64,000 nt of DNA from Streptomyces sp. ERV7 (GTDB taxonomy: Bacteria > Actinomycetota > Actinomycetes > Streptomycetales > Streptomycetaceae), in assembly GCF_001653515.1 (NCBI RefSeq), contig NZ_LYOY01000001.1, positions 1 through 64,000 of the forward strand, read 5' to 3'. The notes under the pieces were generated by a model that saw only the letters and a program-made list of their open reading frames with translations, made no database searches and was not told the origin of the DNA. Below are positions 8,434-17,022 of this stretch, one piece after another. Every line of letters starts with the position of its first letter. Position 1 is the stretch's first letter. Made by a program: the position numbers and the translations under genes.

Positions 8434-9681
8434 TCAGGCGGCCGTCAGCGGGGTCTCGGGGGCGAGGGCGTCCGCGATGCGCTTGGCGATCTGCTCGGCC
8501 ATGTTTCCGTCCGGTGTGGTCGCGGTCTTGGTGGCGGAGACCGCGATGGCCAGCCGGTCGGAGGGGAGATACGCCTGGATCGCCGCGTAGCCCGAGAACG
8601 ACGGGTTCTGGACCACCCACCCATTGACGATGATGACGCCCAGACCGAAGTGGAAGACCGGGGTCTGCTTCAAGCAGACCGTGGCCGGACACGTCCTGGT
8701 CGCGCCGCCGAGGCCGACCGTGCGGGGGTTGAGGAGGGTGCGGTAGGCGCGGTGCGAGAGGAGCTCACCGCTGCCGATGGCCTGCGCCGAACGGGCCAGG
8801 TCGCAGATGTGGGTGGTGATGACCGCGCCGGGCGCCGTGGTCCACGAGGGGTTCCAGAAGGTGGATTCCTCGTACGTGCCGCGCTCGGAGGTGAAGGCGT
8901 GCAGGACCGGACGCGGGATGTCGGGGGTGAAGTTGTTCTGTGTGTCGTGCAGGCCCAGCGGGCCCGTGATCCGCTGCTCCAGCAGTTTGTCGATCCGGCT
9001 GCCGGTGATCTTCTCCAGCGCGGCCGACAGCAGGACGTAGTTGGCGTGGGAGTAGCTCCAGCTGGTGCCCGGCGCATACCAGAACGGGTGGCGCAGCGGG
9101 TAGCCGACCAGCTCCTTCGGGGTCCACTGGCGGAACGGGTGCGCCGCGAGCTCGGCGAGGAAGGCCGGGTCGGTGACGTAGTCGTGCAGACCGGTGGTGT
9201 TGGTCGCCAGCATCCGCAGGGTGATCTTGCGGGCGTTGGGCAGCCGGGGCAGCCAGCGCTCGACGGTGTCGTCGAGACGGACCTTCCCCTCCTCGACCAG
9301 CTGGAGCAGGGCCGTGCCGATGTAGGAGAAGACCACCGAGCCGGCGCGGAAGTGCATGTCCGGCTCGGCCGGGACGTTGGTCATGGACTCGCCGAGAGCG
9401 TCGGTGAGGACGTCCTTGCCGTCGAGGGTGACCCGCAGTTCCACGGCCTTGAGGTGGAGTTCGTCCTTGGCCTTGCGGGTGATGTCCAGGACTTCGCGGG
9501 CCCGGTTGTCGAGGTGGCCCTGGGTCTTCACACAGCCGCGTTCCTCGTGGCCGGGCCCGCGCGCGAAGGCGGGGGCGACGGCGGTGCTCTGGACCGTGGC
9601 GGCGAGCAGCGCGGCGCACAGCAGGGCCGTGCGGGCGCGGGCACGGGTGCGCAGACGCGCCGACAGGCGGGTTGGTGTCAT
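8434..9681 (-). CDS. Beta-lactamase-fold (serine hydrolase family) protein with degenerate active site
   Basis: About 415 residues. A secretion signal is visible (RTALLCAALLAATVQSTAVA, ending APAFA), followed by a class C beta-lactamase / D-Ala-D-Ala carboxypeptidase fold. The fold is clear from LQLVEEGKVRLDDTVERWLP, NTTGLHDYV and WSYSHANYVLLSAALEKITG. The catalytic SxxK tetrad reads SVVF, so the lysine is missing. The Tyr motif is YSH instead of YxN, and the HxG region reads PSFSGYAA. It is therefore probably inactive as a peptidase, or uses other chemistry. ATG 9679-9681 follows GCGGGG; an upstream in-frame start would precede a weaker signal. It stands alone on the minus strand. Confidence 0.85.
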   Translation of the reverse strand: MTPTRLSARLRTRARARTALLCAALLAATVQSTAVAPAFARGPGHEERGCVKTQGHLDNRAREVLDITRKAKDELHLKAVELRVTLDGKDVLTDALGESMTNVPAEPDMHFRAGSVVFSYIGTALLQLVEEGKVRLDDTVERWLPRLPNARKITLRMLATNTTGLHDYVTDPAFLAELAAHPFRQWTPKELVGYPLRHPFWYAPGTSWSYSHANYVLLSAALEKITGSRIDKLLEQRITGPLGLHDTQNNFTPDIPRPVLHAFTSERGTYEESTFWNPSWTTAPGAVITTHICDLARSAQAIGSGELLSHRAYRTLLNPRTVGLGGATRTCPATVCLKQTPVFHFGLGVIIVNGWVVQNPSFSGYAAIQAYLPSDRLAIAVSATKTATTPDGNMAEQIAKRIADALAPETPLTAA

Positions 9682-9770
9682 GCCCCGCACTATGGCGATG
9701 GCAGCCACGGAAAATCCCCCGAACACTCCGCAGACCATGACAAATATGACCATGTGGTACACCGGTTGGC

Positions 9771-9816
9771 GGACCTCGCCCACCCGCCTCACCGGACCTC
9801 GCCCACCCGCCTCACC
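9771..9816. repeat. 23-bp tandem duplication
   Basis: Two identical 23-bp copies (unit begins GGACCTCGCCCACCCGCCTC) sit directly after and partly over the end of the lipoprotein gene. Each copy carries a stop codon on the minus strand. It looks like a replication-slippage duplication. Confidence 0.7.
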
Positions 9817-10315
9817 GGTCGAGGAACTCCGCGCACCGGTAGGGGCCCAACGCGGCGCCCTCCTTCGGCCGCAGTGTCACCCGGACGTCGTCGGCCCTGG
9901 CCTCGGGGTCCAGTACGGACTGGGCGCGTGCCAGCGTGCACACCAGCTGGCCCGTGCCCTGGTCGCGCCCCGGCATCGTGTAGGGGCCGTCGAGGCGCAT
10001 CGTGACGCGGTTGCCCGTGCCGGTCACGGTGTAGCCGCCGAGCTGGACGAGCGAGGTGAGCCCGTCGCGCTGCTCGGCGGGCGGCGGACCCAAGGCCAGC
10101 AGCTTCACCACCGAGTTGAGGTCCTTGACCTCCCGGTCGAGCAGGGGCACCCCGCGCAGTCCGCTGTCGGACGCGAAGTACAGCCGCATCCCGCGGGTCA
10201 GCCCGGACGCGGGCTCGCCCGCGCCCACCACACCGCTCGGCTGCACGCCGCAGCCCACGAGGGCGATCCCCAGGGTCGCCAGGACGGCGGCCGGGGCTTT
10301 TCGGCGCACCTTCAC
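9812..10315 (-). CDS. Lipoprotein, probable GerMN-type partner of a two-component system
   Basis: A 167-residue exported protein. The N-terminus has basic residues, a hydrophobic run and a lipobox ending VGC (cysteine near residue 22). The body contains MRLYFASDSGLRGVPLLDRE and LLALGPPPAEQRDGLTSLVQ, the layout of GerMN/LpqB-like lipoproteins. Such lipoproteins are commonly encoded after a histidine kinase in actinobacteria. GTG 10313-10315 overlaps the kinase stop (GTGA), which indicates translational coupling to the kinase remnant. A second GTG lies two codons in. Since the kinase has lost its 5' half, expression of this gene may now depend on fortuitous upstream transcription. Confidence 0.75.
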   Translation of the reverse strand: MKVRRKAPAAVLATLGIALVGCGVQPSGVVGAGEPASGLTRGMRLYFASDSGLRGVPLLDREVKDLNSVVKLLALGPPPAEQRDGLTSLVQLGGYTVTGTGNRVTMRLDGPYTMPGRDQGTGQLVCTLARAQSVLDPEARADDVRVTLRPKEGAALGPYRCAEFLDR

Positions 10316-10830
10316 CCGGTGCCTCCTTCGGTGCCGCGTCGCGCGGGCAGGCGCAGGGTGAACACCGCGCCGCCCCGCGGCCCGTCGGCCACCTCGATCG
10401 TGCCGCCGTGCAGTCGCGCGTTCTCCAGCGCGATCGCCATGCCGAGGCCACTGCCCTGTCCGCTGTCGTCGGCCGCGCCCCGGGTGCGGGCCGCGTCCGC
10501 CTTGTAGAACCGGTCGAAGACCCGCTCGTGGGAGCCCGGTGGCAGCCCGGGGCCGTGGTCGGCGACCTCCAGTGTCAGCCACTGGCCGTCCGCGCCCCCG
10601 GCCGCCCCCAGGGTCACGGTGACCGGCGGCGCTCCGTGCCGCAGTGCGTTGCCCACCAGGTTGGCCACGATCACGTCGATGCGGCGCCGGTCGACAACCG
10701 CCCGTACACCGTCGGGCAGCTGTGTGCGCACCAGGTCCGTCCAGCCGCGCAGGGCGAGCGAGGCCCGCACGGTGTCGGCGAGGTCGGTCTCGGCCGCGTT
10801 CAGCCGTACCGCCTTGGCGCCGACGGCGCT
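10312..10830 (-). pseudogene. Sensor histidine kinase, C-terminal fragment
   Basis: The frame encodes only the end of a HisKA linker plus the catalytic HATPase domain. Visible are the N box (VIVANLVGNALRHG), G1 box (VADHGPGLPPG), F box (VFDRFYKADAAR) and G2 box (GSGLGMAIALENARLHGG). The membrane segments, HAMP and phospho-accepting His region are absent. Near 10805-10835 the sequence turns into the start of an opposite-strand regulator gene. The expected response-regulator gene upstream is also missing. The minus frame stays open into the neighbour only because antisense of GC-rich genes lacks stops. Best explained as a deletion scar. Confidence 0.75.
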
Positions 10831-13254
10831 GTGCCGGTCCCCCGCCAACTGCCGCCCGACGTCGGCAGCTTCACCGGCCGGGCCGGCTATCTGCGCGAGC
10901 TGGACGCCCTGCTCTCCCAGTACGCCTCGGGCCCGGGGCAGACGCTGGTGATCTCCTCGCTGTCCGGTATGGCGGGTGTCGGCAAGACGGCGCTCGCCGT
11001 GCACTGGATGCACCGGGCCGCCGACCGCTTCCCCGACGGACAGCTGTACGCGAACCTGCGCGGCCACGCCGACGAGCCCCCCACCACGGCCGACGGCGCG
11101 CTGGGCCAGCTCCTGCGGGCCCTGGGCGTCGACGCCGGGCACCTGCCGGAGAACACCGACGAGAAGGCCGCCCTGTACCGCTCGCTGCTGGCGGGCAAGC
11201 GGATGCTGATCCTCCTGGACGACGCGGCCGGTCTCGAACAGGTGCGCCCGCTGCTGCCCGGCTCGCCGACCTGCTTCGTCGTCGTCACCAGCCGCAACGA
11301 CCTGCGCGGCCTGACCGCGTTCCACGACGCCCACCGGGTGAGCGTGGCCGTCTTCCACGACGAGGAGGCGCTCGCGCTGCTCGCCCGCGTGATCGGCGCG
11401 GACCGGGTGCGCGGCGAGCCCGAGGCCGCCGCCGAGGCCGTCCGGCTGTGCGGCGGCCTGCCGCTGGCCGTACGGATCGTCGCGGCGCATCTCATCGGCG
11501 ACCAGCACCTGCCCCTCGCGGAGGTGGTGCGGACGCTGCGGGGCGAGGACCGCCTGGACGACCTCGCGCTCGACCAGGAGCAGCACACCGGGGTGCGCAG
11601 CGCCCTCGCCCTGTCCTACCGCTCCCTGCCCGCCCCGGAGCGCCGGCTCCTGCGGCTGCTCGCCCTCACCCCCGGCGCCGAGGTCTCCACCCCGGCCGTC
11701 GCCGCGCTGGCCGGGGGCCCGCTCAACGCCACAGCCCGGCTGCTGGACCAGCTGGTCTCCCGCAGCCTGCTGGAGACGCACCGGCCCGGCCGCTTCCATC
11801 TGCACGCCCTGGTCCGCCTGTTCGCCCGCGAGCGGGCCCGGGCCGAGGACGACACGGCCGTACGCGAGGAGGCCCTCGACCGGCTGCTCACCTGGTACCT
11901 GGCGACCGCCGAGCAGGCCGGCCATCTGCTGTACGGCACCTTCTACTCCTGGTACGCCGCCGCCCCGCCCGAGCCTGACGGCTCCCCCACCGCGCCCCTG
12001 ACGTTCACCGGTCCCGCCGCCGCGCTGTCCTGGCTGGAGGACGAGCGGGCCGCCCTGCTGGCCTGCGCCCGGCACGCCCTGGGCCACGGGCCGCGCCCCT
12101 TCGCCTGGAAGTCCGCGCTGGCCACCCACGGCCACCTGATGGAACACGGCCAGCGCACCGACTGGCTGCGCGCCGCGGAGACGGGGCTGCGCGCCGCCGA
12201 GGCCGAGCACGACGACCACGCGCGCGCGGTGATGCACTGGAGCCTGTGCTACGTCCTGTGGGAGCTGGCCCGGCACGACGAGGCGCTACGGCACAGCGCC
12301 CGCGCCGACTCCCTGTTCGCGCGGGCCGGGCTGCCCGTGGAGCAGGCCGGTGCCGTGCTCGGGCTCGCCGCCTCGCACCGCGAACTGGGCGCCCTCGACC
12401 AGGCCCTGCGCCACGCCGAGCACACCCTGGCCCTCTACCGCGACGGCGGGGAGCCCGCCGGTGAGGCGTGGGCGCTGTTCCTGCTCGGCTCCATCCGCCT
12501 GGACCGGGGCCAACTGGCCGCCGCGCGGCCGTACTTCACCCAGGCACGCGAGCGCGCCGAGGCGTCGGGCGACGAGCACACCGTGATGCTGTCCCTGTGG
12601 GGGCTCGGCGCCGTCCACCACGCGCTGGGCGACCTGGAGGAGGCACAGCGCCTGCTCACCCGGGCCCTGGCCGCGCACGGCAGGCTGCTGTCCACTTACG
12701 CGGCGGAGGGCGCCCTCAACGCCCTCGCCGCGGTGTGCCGCGACAGCGGCGACCCGAGGCTCGCGCTCAAGTACGGGATGGACGCGCTCAGCGTCACCCA
12801 CCGCACGCACCGCCGGCTGGTCGAGCCGGACGCCCTCAACACCATCGGCACCGTACTGCTGCATCTGGACGACGCGCCCGGCGCCCTGGACCACCACCGC
12901 CGCGCGCTGGACGCGGCCCGGGCGACGGGCTGTCTGCGGGCGGACGCCGCGGCCTGCGTGGGTCTGGCCGCCGCACACCGGCACCTGGGCGAGAACCGTG
13001 AGGCGCTCGCGTACACCCGGCGGGCGCTGAGCACCGCCGGGCAGGCCGGGCTCCGGCTCGTCGAGGGCGAGGCGCGGACCGAACTCGCCCGGGTGCACCT
13101 GGCGCTCGGCCACCACACCAAGGCGGCCCAGGCCGTCGAGCGGGCCCTGCGCCTGCACCGGGCCGCCGGGCACGAGCCCGGTCTGGCCCGGGCTCTGGAG
13201 GCGGCCGCCGCCGTACGCGACGCCGTCAGCCCACCGCCCGTACCACCGCGGTGA
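10831..13254 (+). CDS. NB-ARC / tetratricopeptide regulator of AfsR type, N-terminus missing
   Basis: About 807 residues from GTG 10831. It begins at the linker VPRQLPPDVGSFTGR, which in AfsR-type proteins follows the DNA-binding and BTAD domains. Those about 250 residues are absent. Walker A is MAGVGKTALAVHW (about 48-60), Walker B is MLILLDDAAG, and an NB-ARC motif reads CGGLPLAVRI. The C-terminal half is TPR repeats (LGAVHHALGDLEEAQRLLTR, ALNTIGTVLLHLDDAPGALD). Without an HTH it cannot be an ordinary SARP; it could be a non-functional remnant or a short NB-ARC-TPR protein using the GTG. No SD precedes that GTG. The 5' side abuts the kinase fragment. Confidence 0.8.
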   Translation: MPVPRQLPPDVGSFTGRAGYLRELDALLSQYASGPGQTLVISSLSGMAGVGKTALAVHWMHRAADRFPDGQLYANLRGHADEPPTTADGALGQLLRALGVDAGHLPENTDEKAALYRSLLAGKRMLILLDDAAGLEQVRPLLPGSPTCFVVVTSRNDLRGLTAFHDAHRVSVAVFHDEEALALLARVIGADRVRGEPEAAAEAVRLCGGLPLAVRIVAAHLIGDQHLPLAEVVRTLRGEDRLDDLALDQEQHTGVRSALALSYRSLPAPERRLLRLLALTPGAEVSTPAVAALAGGPLNATARLLDQLVSRSLLETHRPGRFHLHALVRLFARERARAEDDTAVREEALDRLLTWYLATAEQAGHLLYGTFYSWYAAAPPEPDGSPTAPLTFTGPAAALSWLEDERAALLACARHALGHGPRPFAWKSALATHGHLMEHGQRTDWLRAAETGLRAAEAEHDDHARAVMHWSLCYVLWELARHDEALRHSARADSLFARAGLPVEQAGAVLGLAASHRELGALDQALRHAEHTLALYRDGGEPAGEAWALFLLGSIRLDRGQLAAARPYFTQARERAEASGDEHTVMLSLWGLGAVHHALGDLEEAQRLLTRALAAHGRLLSTYAAEGALNALAAVCRDSGDPRLALKYGMDALSVTHRTHRRLVEPDALNTIGTVLLHLDDAPGALDHHRRALDAARATGCLRADAAACVGLAAAHRHLGENREALAYTRRALSTAGQAGLRLVEGEARTELARVHLALGHHTKAAQAVERALRLHRAAGHEPGLARALEAAAAVRDAVSPPPVPPR

Positions 13255-13543
13255 TCACCGCGGCCACCAGGACGACGAGCGGTACGGGCGCCTTGAGCCG
13301 CCAGGCGACCAGGGCCCCCGCGAACCCGGCGAGCCGGGCGTCGAAGGTCATCCCGTGTGCGCCCGCCGACCCCACGAGCTGGGTGACGACCAGCACGGCG
13401 AGCAGCGCGGGCGTCAGATACTCCACGAACCGGGGGAACCAGCCCGGCAGTTCGCGGTCGCCCATCACCAGTGATCCGGCGCCCTTGATGAGGAACGTGG
13501 TCGCCACCAGGGCGCCGACGACGATCCACGGGTCGCTGTTCAA
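13226..13543 (-). CDS. azlD: AzlD-type branched-chain amino acid export subunit
   Basis: About 105 residues with four hydrophobic segments and the AzlD hallmarks TFLIKGAGSLVMGDRELPGW and FVEYLTPALLAVLVV. AzlD is the small partner of AzlC in a two-component exporter for branched-chain and related amino acids. The start is TTG at 13541-13543. An excellent AAGGAGG lies 4 bases upstream, and the TTG overlaps the azlC stop (TTGA). The gene end overlaps the convergent TPR gene by 29 bases. It is the last gene of the 17600-13226 operon. Confidence 0.85.
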   Translation of the reverse strand: MNSDPWIVVGALVATTFLIKGAGSLVMGDRELPGWFPRFVEYLTPALLAVLVVTQLVGSAGAHGMTFDARLAGFAGALVAWRLKAPVPLVVLVAAVITAVVRAVG

Positions 13544-14268
13544 CGGGCCTCCTTCGCCGGTCGGGTCGTCGGCCTCGCCGTCCAGACGACGGCGATCAGA
13601 CAGGCCACGGCGATGGCGGTGTCGGGGAGCCCGGCGGCGGTGAGGGCCGCCGCGCACACGGCCGCGGTCGCGGCGGCCGTCCGCTTGCGGGGGGTGCCCA
13701 GGTGGGGTGCGAGCAGGAGGAAGAACAGGACCGGCGAGACGGCGTCCAGACCGTAGTTGAGGACGTCCACCGCCTTGAACGGGCCGATCGCGCCGAGCAG
13801 CGTGCCCAGGACCCAGCCGAGCCAGAGCACCACGCCCGAGGAGAGCAGCCGGGTCCGGTCGAAGCGCCCGTCCGCGTCGCTCGCGATGGCCCAGGACTCC
13901 TCGATGACCAGCTGGGACTCGACCGCCCGGCGGGCCCGGCCGCCGCGCAGCGCGGGCAGGATGGCGAATCCCATCACCAGATAGCGCAGGTTCAGCAGGG
14001 TGCCCGCCACGGCCGCGGCCGCCCAGCCGCCGCCGTTGACGATCACGGAGACGGCGGCGAACTGCGAGGAGCCCACGAAGACCAGGCCGGACATCGAGGT
14101 CGCGCCGAGCGCGCCGAAGCCCGCGCCCTTGGCGAGGACGCCGAAGGAGATGCCGAACGCGAAGATCGCCACGGTGAACGGCACCGCGGCCCTGGCGCCC
14201 GCGATCCAGGCCTCGCGCCGTCCGGCGGGCGGGGCCGGACGGGTGGGTTCGGATTCGGTACCGGTCAT
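13540..14268 (-). CDS. azlC: AzlC-type branched-chain amino acid exporter, large subunit
   Basis: A 242-residue membrane protein with the AzlC signature GISFGVLAKGAGFGALGATS and SGLVFVGSSQFAAVSVIVNG (about residues 40-80). Then come LLNLRYLVMGFAILPALRGG and further helices. With AzlD it forms an amino acid effluxer in the cytoplasmic membrane. ATG 14266-14268 overlaps the aminotransferase stop (ATGA). Its place at the end of a putative biosynthetic operon suggests that it exports the pathway product or a toxic amino acid analogue. The substrate is inferred. Confidence 0.88.
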   Translation of the reverse strand: MTGTESEPTRPAPPAGRREAWIAGARAAVPFTVAIFAFGISFGVLAKGAGFGALGATSMSGLVFVGSSQFAAVSVIVNGGGWAAAAVAGTLLNLRYLVMGFAILPALRGGRARRAVESQLVIEESWAIASDADGRFDRTRLLSSGVVLWLGWVLGTLLGAIGPFKAVDVLNYGLDAVSPVLFFLLLAPHLGTPRKRTAAATAAVCAAALTAAGLPDTAIAVACLIAVVWTARPTTRPAKEAR

Positions 14269-15227
14269 CCGCCCTCGCCCATCGCGGCCCCGCTCGGCGG
14301 AGCCGGGCGGTCCTCCTCGCCCCGCACCGTACGTGCGTACGCCCGTACCAGCGCGGTCGTCACCGCGCCGATCGGGTAGTCCAGGGCGTCGACGGCGGTG
14401 ACCGGCTGCACCTCGTACGCCGTGCCGGTCAGGAACACCTCGTCGGCGCGGGTCAGTTCGGCCGGTTCCATATGCCGCTGGACGACCTCCAGGCCGAGCT
14501 CGCGGGCGAGCGCGATGACGGTGCGCCGGGTGATGCCGTCCAGTACGCACTCCGGCGGCGGGGTGTGCAGGGCGCCGTCGATCACCAGGAACAGATTGGC
14601 GCCGGTGGCCTCGGCCAGCCGGCCCCGGTGGTCCAGGAGCAGCGCGTCGTCGCGGCCCGCCTCCTCGGCCTCCTGTCCGGCGAGGGAGCCCAGCGCGTAC
14701 AGGGCCGCCGTCTTGGCGCGGACCGGGGCGGTGTCGGGTGCGGGGCGCCGCCAGCGCGAGGTGGCGAGGCGGATTCCGCGCGGCCCGGAGGCGAAGACCT
14801 GCGGCCAGGGCCAGGCCGCGATCGCCACGTGGACCGAGCTGTCCCGTGCGACCAGGCGCAGGGTGTCGCTGCCGCGCCAGGCGACCGGGCGGACATAGCC
14901 CTCGGTCAGGCCGGCGACCGCCACGGCCTCCCGGGTGGCGGCGTCCAGTTCTCCGGCGTCCCAGGGCAGGGTGAAGCCCATCTCCCGGGCCGAGGCGACC
15001 AGTCGGAGGCTGTGCTCGTGGAGCTTGAAGACCCGGCCGCCGTAGACGCGCTCGCCCTCGAAGACGCTGCCGCCGTAGTGCAGCCCGTGGCTGAGGACGT
15101 GCAGCCGCGCCTCGCGCCAGGGCACCAGCCCGCCGTCGAGCCAGATGACGCCGTCCCGGTCGTCGAGCGGCGGGACGACGGGCGACTGGGCACCGCTCAC
15201 GGGACTTACAGGCCTCACGTCACTCAC
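14265..15227 (-). CDS. Class IV PLP aminotransferase, branched-chain aminotransferase-like
   Basis: A 320-residue fold-type IV PLP enzyme. N-terminal markers are VIWLDGGLVPWREARLHVLS and HGLHYGGSVFEGERVY. The probable PLP lysine is in RAKTAALYALG (Lys about 172). The C-terminal part has GRLAEATGANLFLVIDG and the phosphate-cup region LDGITRRTVIALARELGLEV plus TGTAYEVQPV. It probably interconverts a 2-oxo acid and an amino acid, or is a D-aminotransferase/ADC-lyase-like relative. Chain length alone does not decide. GTG 15225-15227 overlaps the stop of the NTF2-fold gene (GTGA). In this operon it most likely aminates a keto acid derived from the BacA-like branch. Confidence 0.85.
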   Translation of the reverse strand: MSDVRPVSPVSGAQSPVVPPLDDRDGVIWLDGGLVPWREARLHVLSHGLHYGGSVFEGERVYGGRVFKLHEHSLRLVASAREMGFTLPWDAGELDAATREAVAVAGLTEGYVRPVAWRGSDTLRLVARDSSVHVAIAAWPWPQVFASGPRGIRLATSRWRRPAPDTAPVRAKTAALYALGSLAGQEAEEAGRDDALLLDHRGRLAEATGANLFLVIDGALHTPPPECVLDGITRRTVIALARELGLEVVQRHMEPAELTRADEVFLTGTAYEVQPVTAVDALDYPIGAVTTALVRAYARTVRGEEDRPAPPSGAAMGEGG

Positions 15228-15685
15228 GTGGCGAACCCCCGTTCCGTATAGGGGAAGCCCTCCAGTTCGTTGACGGGAACGGTGTCGTCGCGCCGGGAGG
15301 CGTAGTAGATGCGGACCTCGTCGATCAGGCCCGCGTCGTCGAAGCGGTAGACCTCCGCGCCGCGCAGCACCTTGCCCAGGCGCGGCTTGAAGGCGGTCCA
15401 CTCGCAGACGGCGGTACGGCTGTGCTCGTCCGCGTAGACGGCGTCCACCACCCAGTGGGAGTCGTTGGCGCGCACATCGGCGCCCCAGCGCTCCACGACC
15501 GGGTCGATGCCCGCGATCGGGCCGGACATACCGGCGGCCAGATAGTGCACGACGTGTGCGGAGAGGCACTGGGCGAACAGGTCGCGGTCGACCTTGTTGC
15601 ACGCCTCGAAGTACAGCCGCACCGCGGCTTCCATGGCGGCCCGGTCCAGCGCCCGGCCCTCGTCCCCCGTGGCGTCGGTGTCCAT
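15224..15685 (-). CDS. SnoaL/NTF2-fold protein
   Basis: A 153-residue cone-fold protein: AAVRLYFEACNKVDRDLFAQ, then FSAHVV-like LSAHVVHYLAAGM, and a C-terminal strand pair YRFDDAGLIDEVRIYYASR. The family includes SnoaL-type cyclases, isomerases and ligand-binding proteins. Two histidines (HVVHY) and an Asp could be active-site residues. ATG 15683-15685 follows GAGGAG. It lies 68 bases after the DUF6421-like gene and overlaps the aminotransferase start. A role in isomerising or cyclising an intermediate of this operon is a guess from context. Confidence 0.82.
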   Translation of the reverse strand: MDTDATGDEGRALDRAAMEAAVRLYFEACNKVDRDLFAQCLSAHVVHYLAAGMSGPIAGIDPVVERWGADVRANDSHWVVDAVYADEHSRTAVCEWTAFKPRLGKVLRGAEVYRFDDAGLIDEVRIYYASRRDDTVPVNELEGFPYTERGFAT

Positions 15686-15753
15686 GTCGCTCGTCTCCTC
15701 GGTTCTCGGTGCGGCTCCGGATTCGTCTTCCGGTGCGGCTCTCGACGGTTCGC

Positions 15754-17022
15754 TCACACCTCGGCAGGCGCGAAGTGCAGGGGTGGCAGGGACGCCAGAC
15801 GGCCCTGTGCGCGCACGAGCCTCGACTGGTCCTGGGTGAACGCGTAGCGGTCGCCCTCGGCGCCGCGGCGCAGTTGCGTGCGTACCAGTTCCCTGGCCGC
15901 CGCGCGGTACTCCTCGGGTGTGCCGACCGAGGCTTCCATGGCCTCTATCGTGTCCACCAGTTCCCGCAGTCCGTCCAGGACGCGGTCGTACGAGAGCGAC
16001 AGCCGGCCGCCGTGGTCGGCGAGGGCGCGGCGTTCGCGCAGCCACGAGTAGAGGAACACCCCGGTGCCCGCGTCGAAGTTGCGGACCGCGCGGGCGTCGA
16101 GCGGATAGCGGAACATCCGCTCCAGAAGGATCATCGCGATCTGTTCGTCGGCGTACGGAACGGTGTCACCGTGGCAGGCGAGCACGGTCTTGGCGTCGAC
16201 CTTCAGCTCTTCCAGCAGCCCGATGAACCAGTTCATCTTGAGTTTGATGTGCTGGTCGAGCGGCCACCGCCCCTGGTGGTGGAAGTAGTCGTGCAGATAT
16301 CCCCAGAGGGAACGCGCCTGGTAACACGCCTCGGGGTCCATTCCGGTCGAGGCGTGCGGAACGGATTCCGGGGTGAGTACGGAACGCGCGGACGGCACCG
16401 AGTAGGTCTCGTGAATCCTGCGGAATTTACTGAAGAAGAAGATCGCGTATGCCTGTTCGGCCACCTTGTCGTGGGCCGCGACATTCTCCGGGAAGAAGAC
16501 GATGCAGTTGCCCTTGACCAGCCCTTCGCTGCCCGCGAGCAGCACGGTGGCCTGGCAGTTGTTCTTGGGGTGCGGATAGCGTGCGGCCAGGTCGGACAGC
16601 GCGTCGGGCTCCTTGCGGCGGACCAGGAAGAACTCCAGCCTCTTGCCGACCGGCGGGACGCTGTTGGTGCTCTGCACGGGGGCGAGGAACGCCGCCCAGT
16701 CGCCGTCGGCCGGGGCGGTCAGGGCGTCGCGGCTGCGAGCGAAGTGCGGGGGCGTGCCGAGTCCGGCGGCCAGCCAGCCGTCGATGTCGGCGGCCAGCGC
16801 GTCGGCCTGCCCCGCCCTGCCATGGCCGGTGAACCAGCGGACGGCCTCGTCCTTGATGGCCAGGAGGCCCCGCCGGTCCTCGTCGCCCGGGTCGGGGACC
16901 GTGCCGTCGTCGCGCTGGCGGGCACGGAAGGCGTCGATCCTCGGCAGGAGCCCCTGGCCGAGCCGCTCCGCCTCGCCGAGCATCTCGTCGTGGAGACGGT
17001 GGGGGCCGGGCGTCCCGGTCAC
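15754..17022 (-). CDS. Uncharacterised DUF6421-like protein
   Basis: A soluble 422-residue protein that I believe matches DUF6421; no catalytic motif is known to me. Notable segments are RYPHPKNNCQATVLLAGSEG (about 147-166), VKGNCIVFFPENVAAHDKVA, SLWGYLHDYFHHQGRWPLDQ (about 233-252), and MNWFIGLLEELKVDAKTVLA. The HDYFHH cluster together with ...HG and DEQ residues could bind a metal, as in other all-helical hydrolases or oxygenases. GTG 17020-17022 overlaps the stop of the BacA-like gene (GTGA). Its tight coupling to the prephenate-family gene suggests it acts on the same metabolite. Confidence 0.8.
   Translation of the reverse strand: MTGTPGPHRLHDEMLGEAERLGQGLLPRIDAFRARQRDDGTVPDPGDEDRRGLLAIKDEAVRWFTGHGRAGQADALAADIDGWLAAGLGTPPHFARSRDALTAPADGDWAAFLAPVQSTNSVPPVGKRLEFFLVRRKEPDALSDLAARYPHPKNNCQATVLLAGSEGLVKGNCIVFFPENVAAHDKVAEQAYAIFFFSKFRRIHETYSVPSARSVLTPESVPHASTGMDPEACYQARSLWGYLHDYFHHQGRWPLDQHIKLKMNWFIGLLEELKVDAKTVLACHGDTVPYADEQIAMILLERMFRYPLDARAVRNFDAGTGVFLYSWLRERRALADHGGRLSLSYDRVLDGLRELVDTIEAMEASVGTPEEYRAAARELVRTQLRRGAEGDRYAFTQDQSRLVRAQGRLASLPPLHFAPAEV

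Noticed and set aside
8098..10005. A 635-codon plus-strand frame
   Set aside because: It is antisense to the beta-lactamase-fold and DUF3592-like genes; Arg/Gly/Pro-rich shadow composition.
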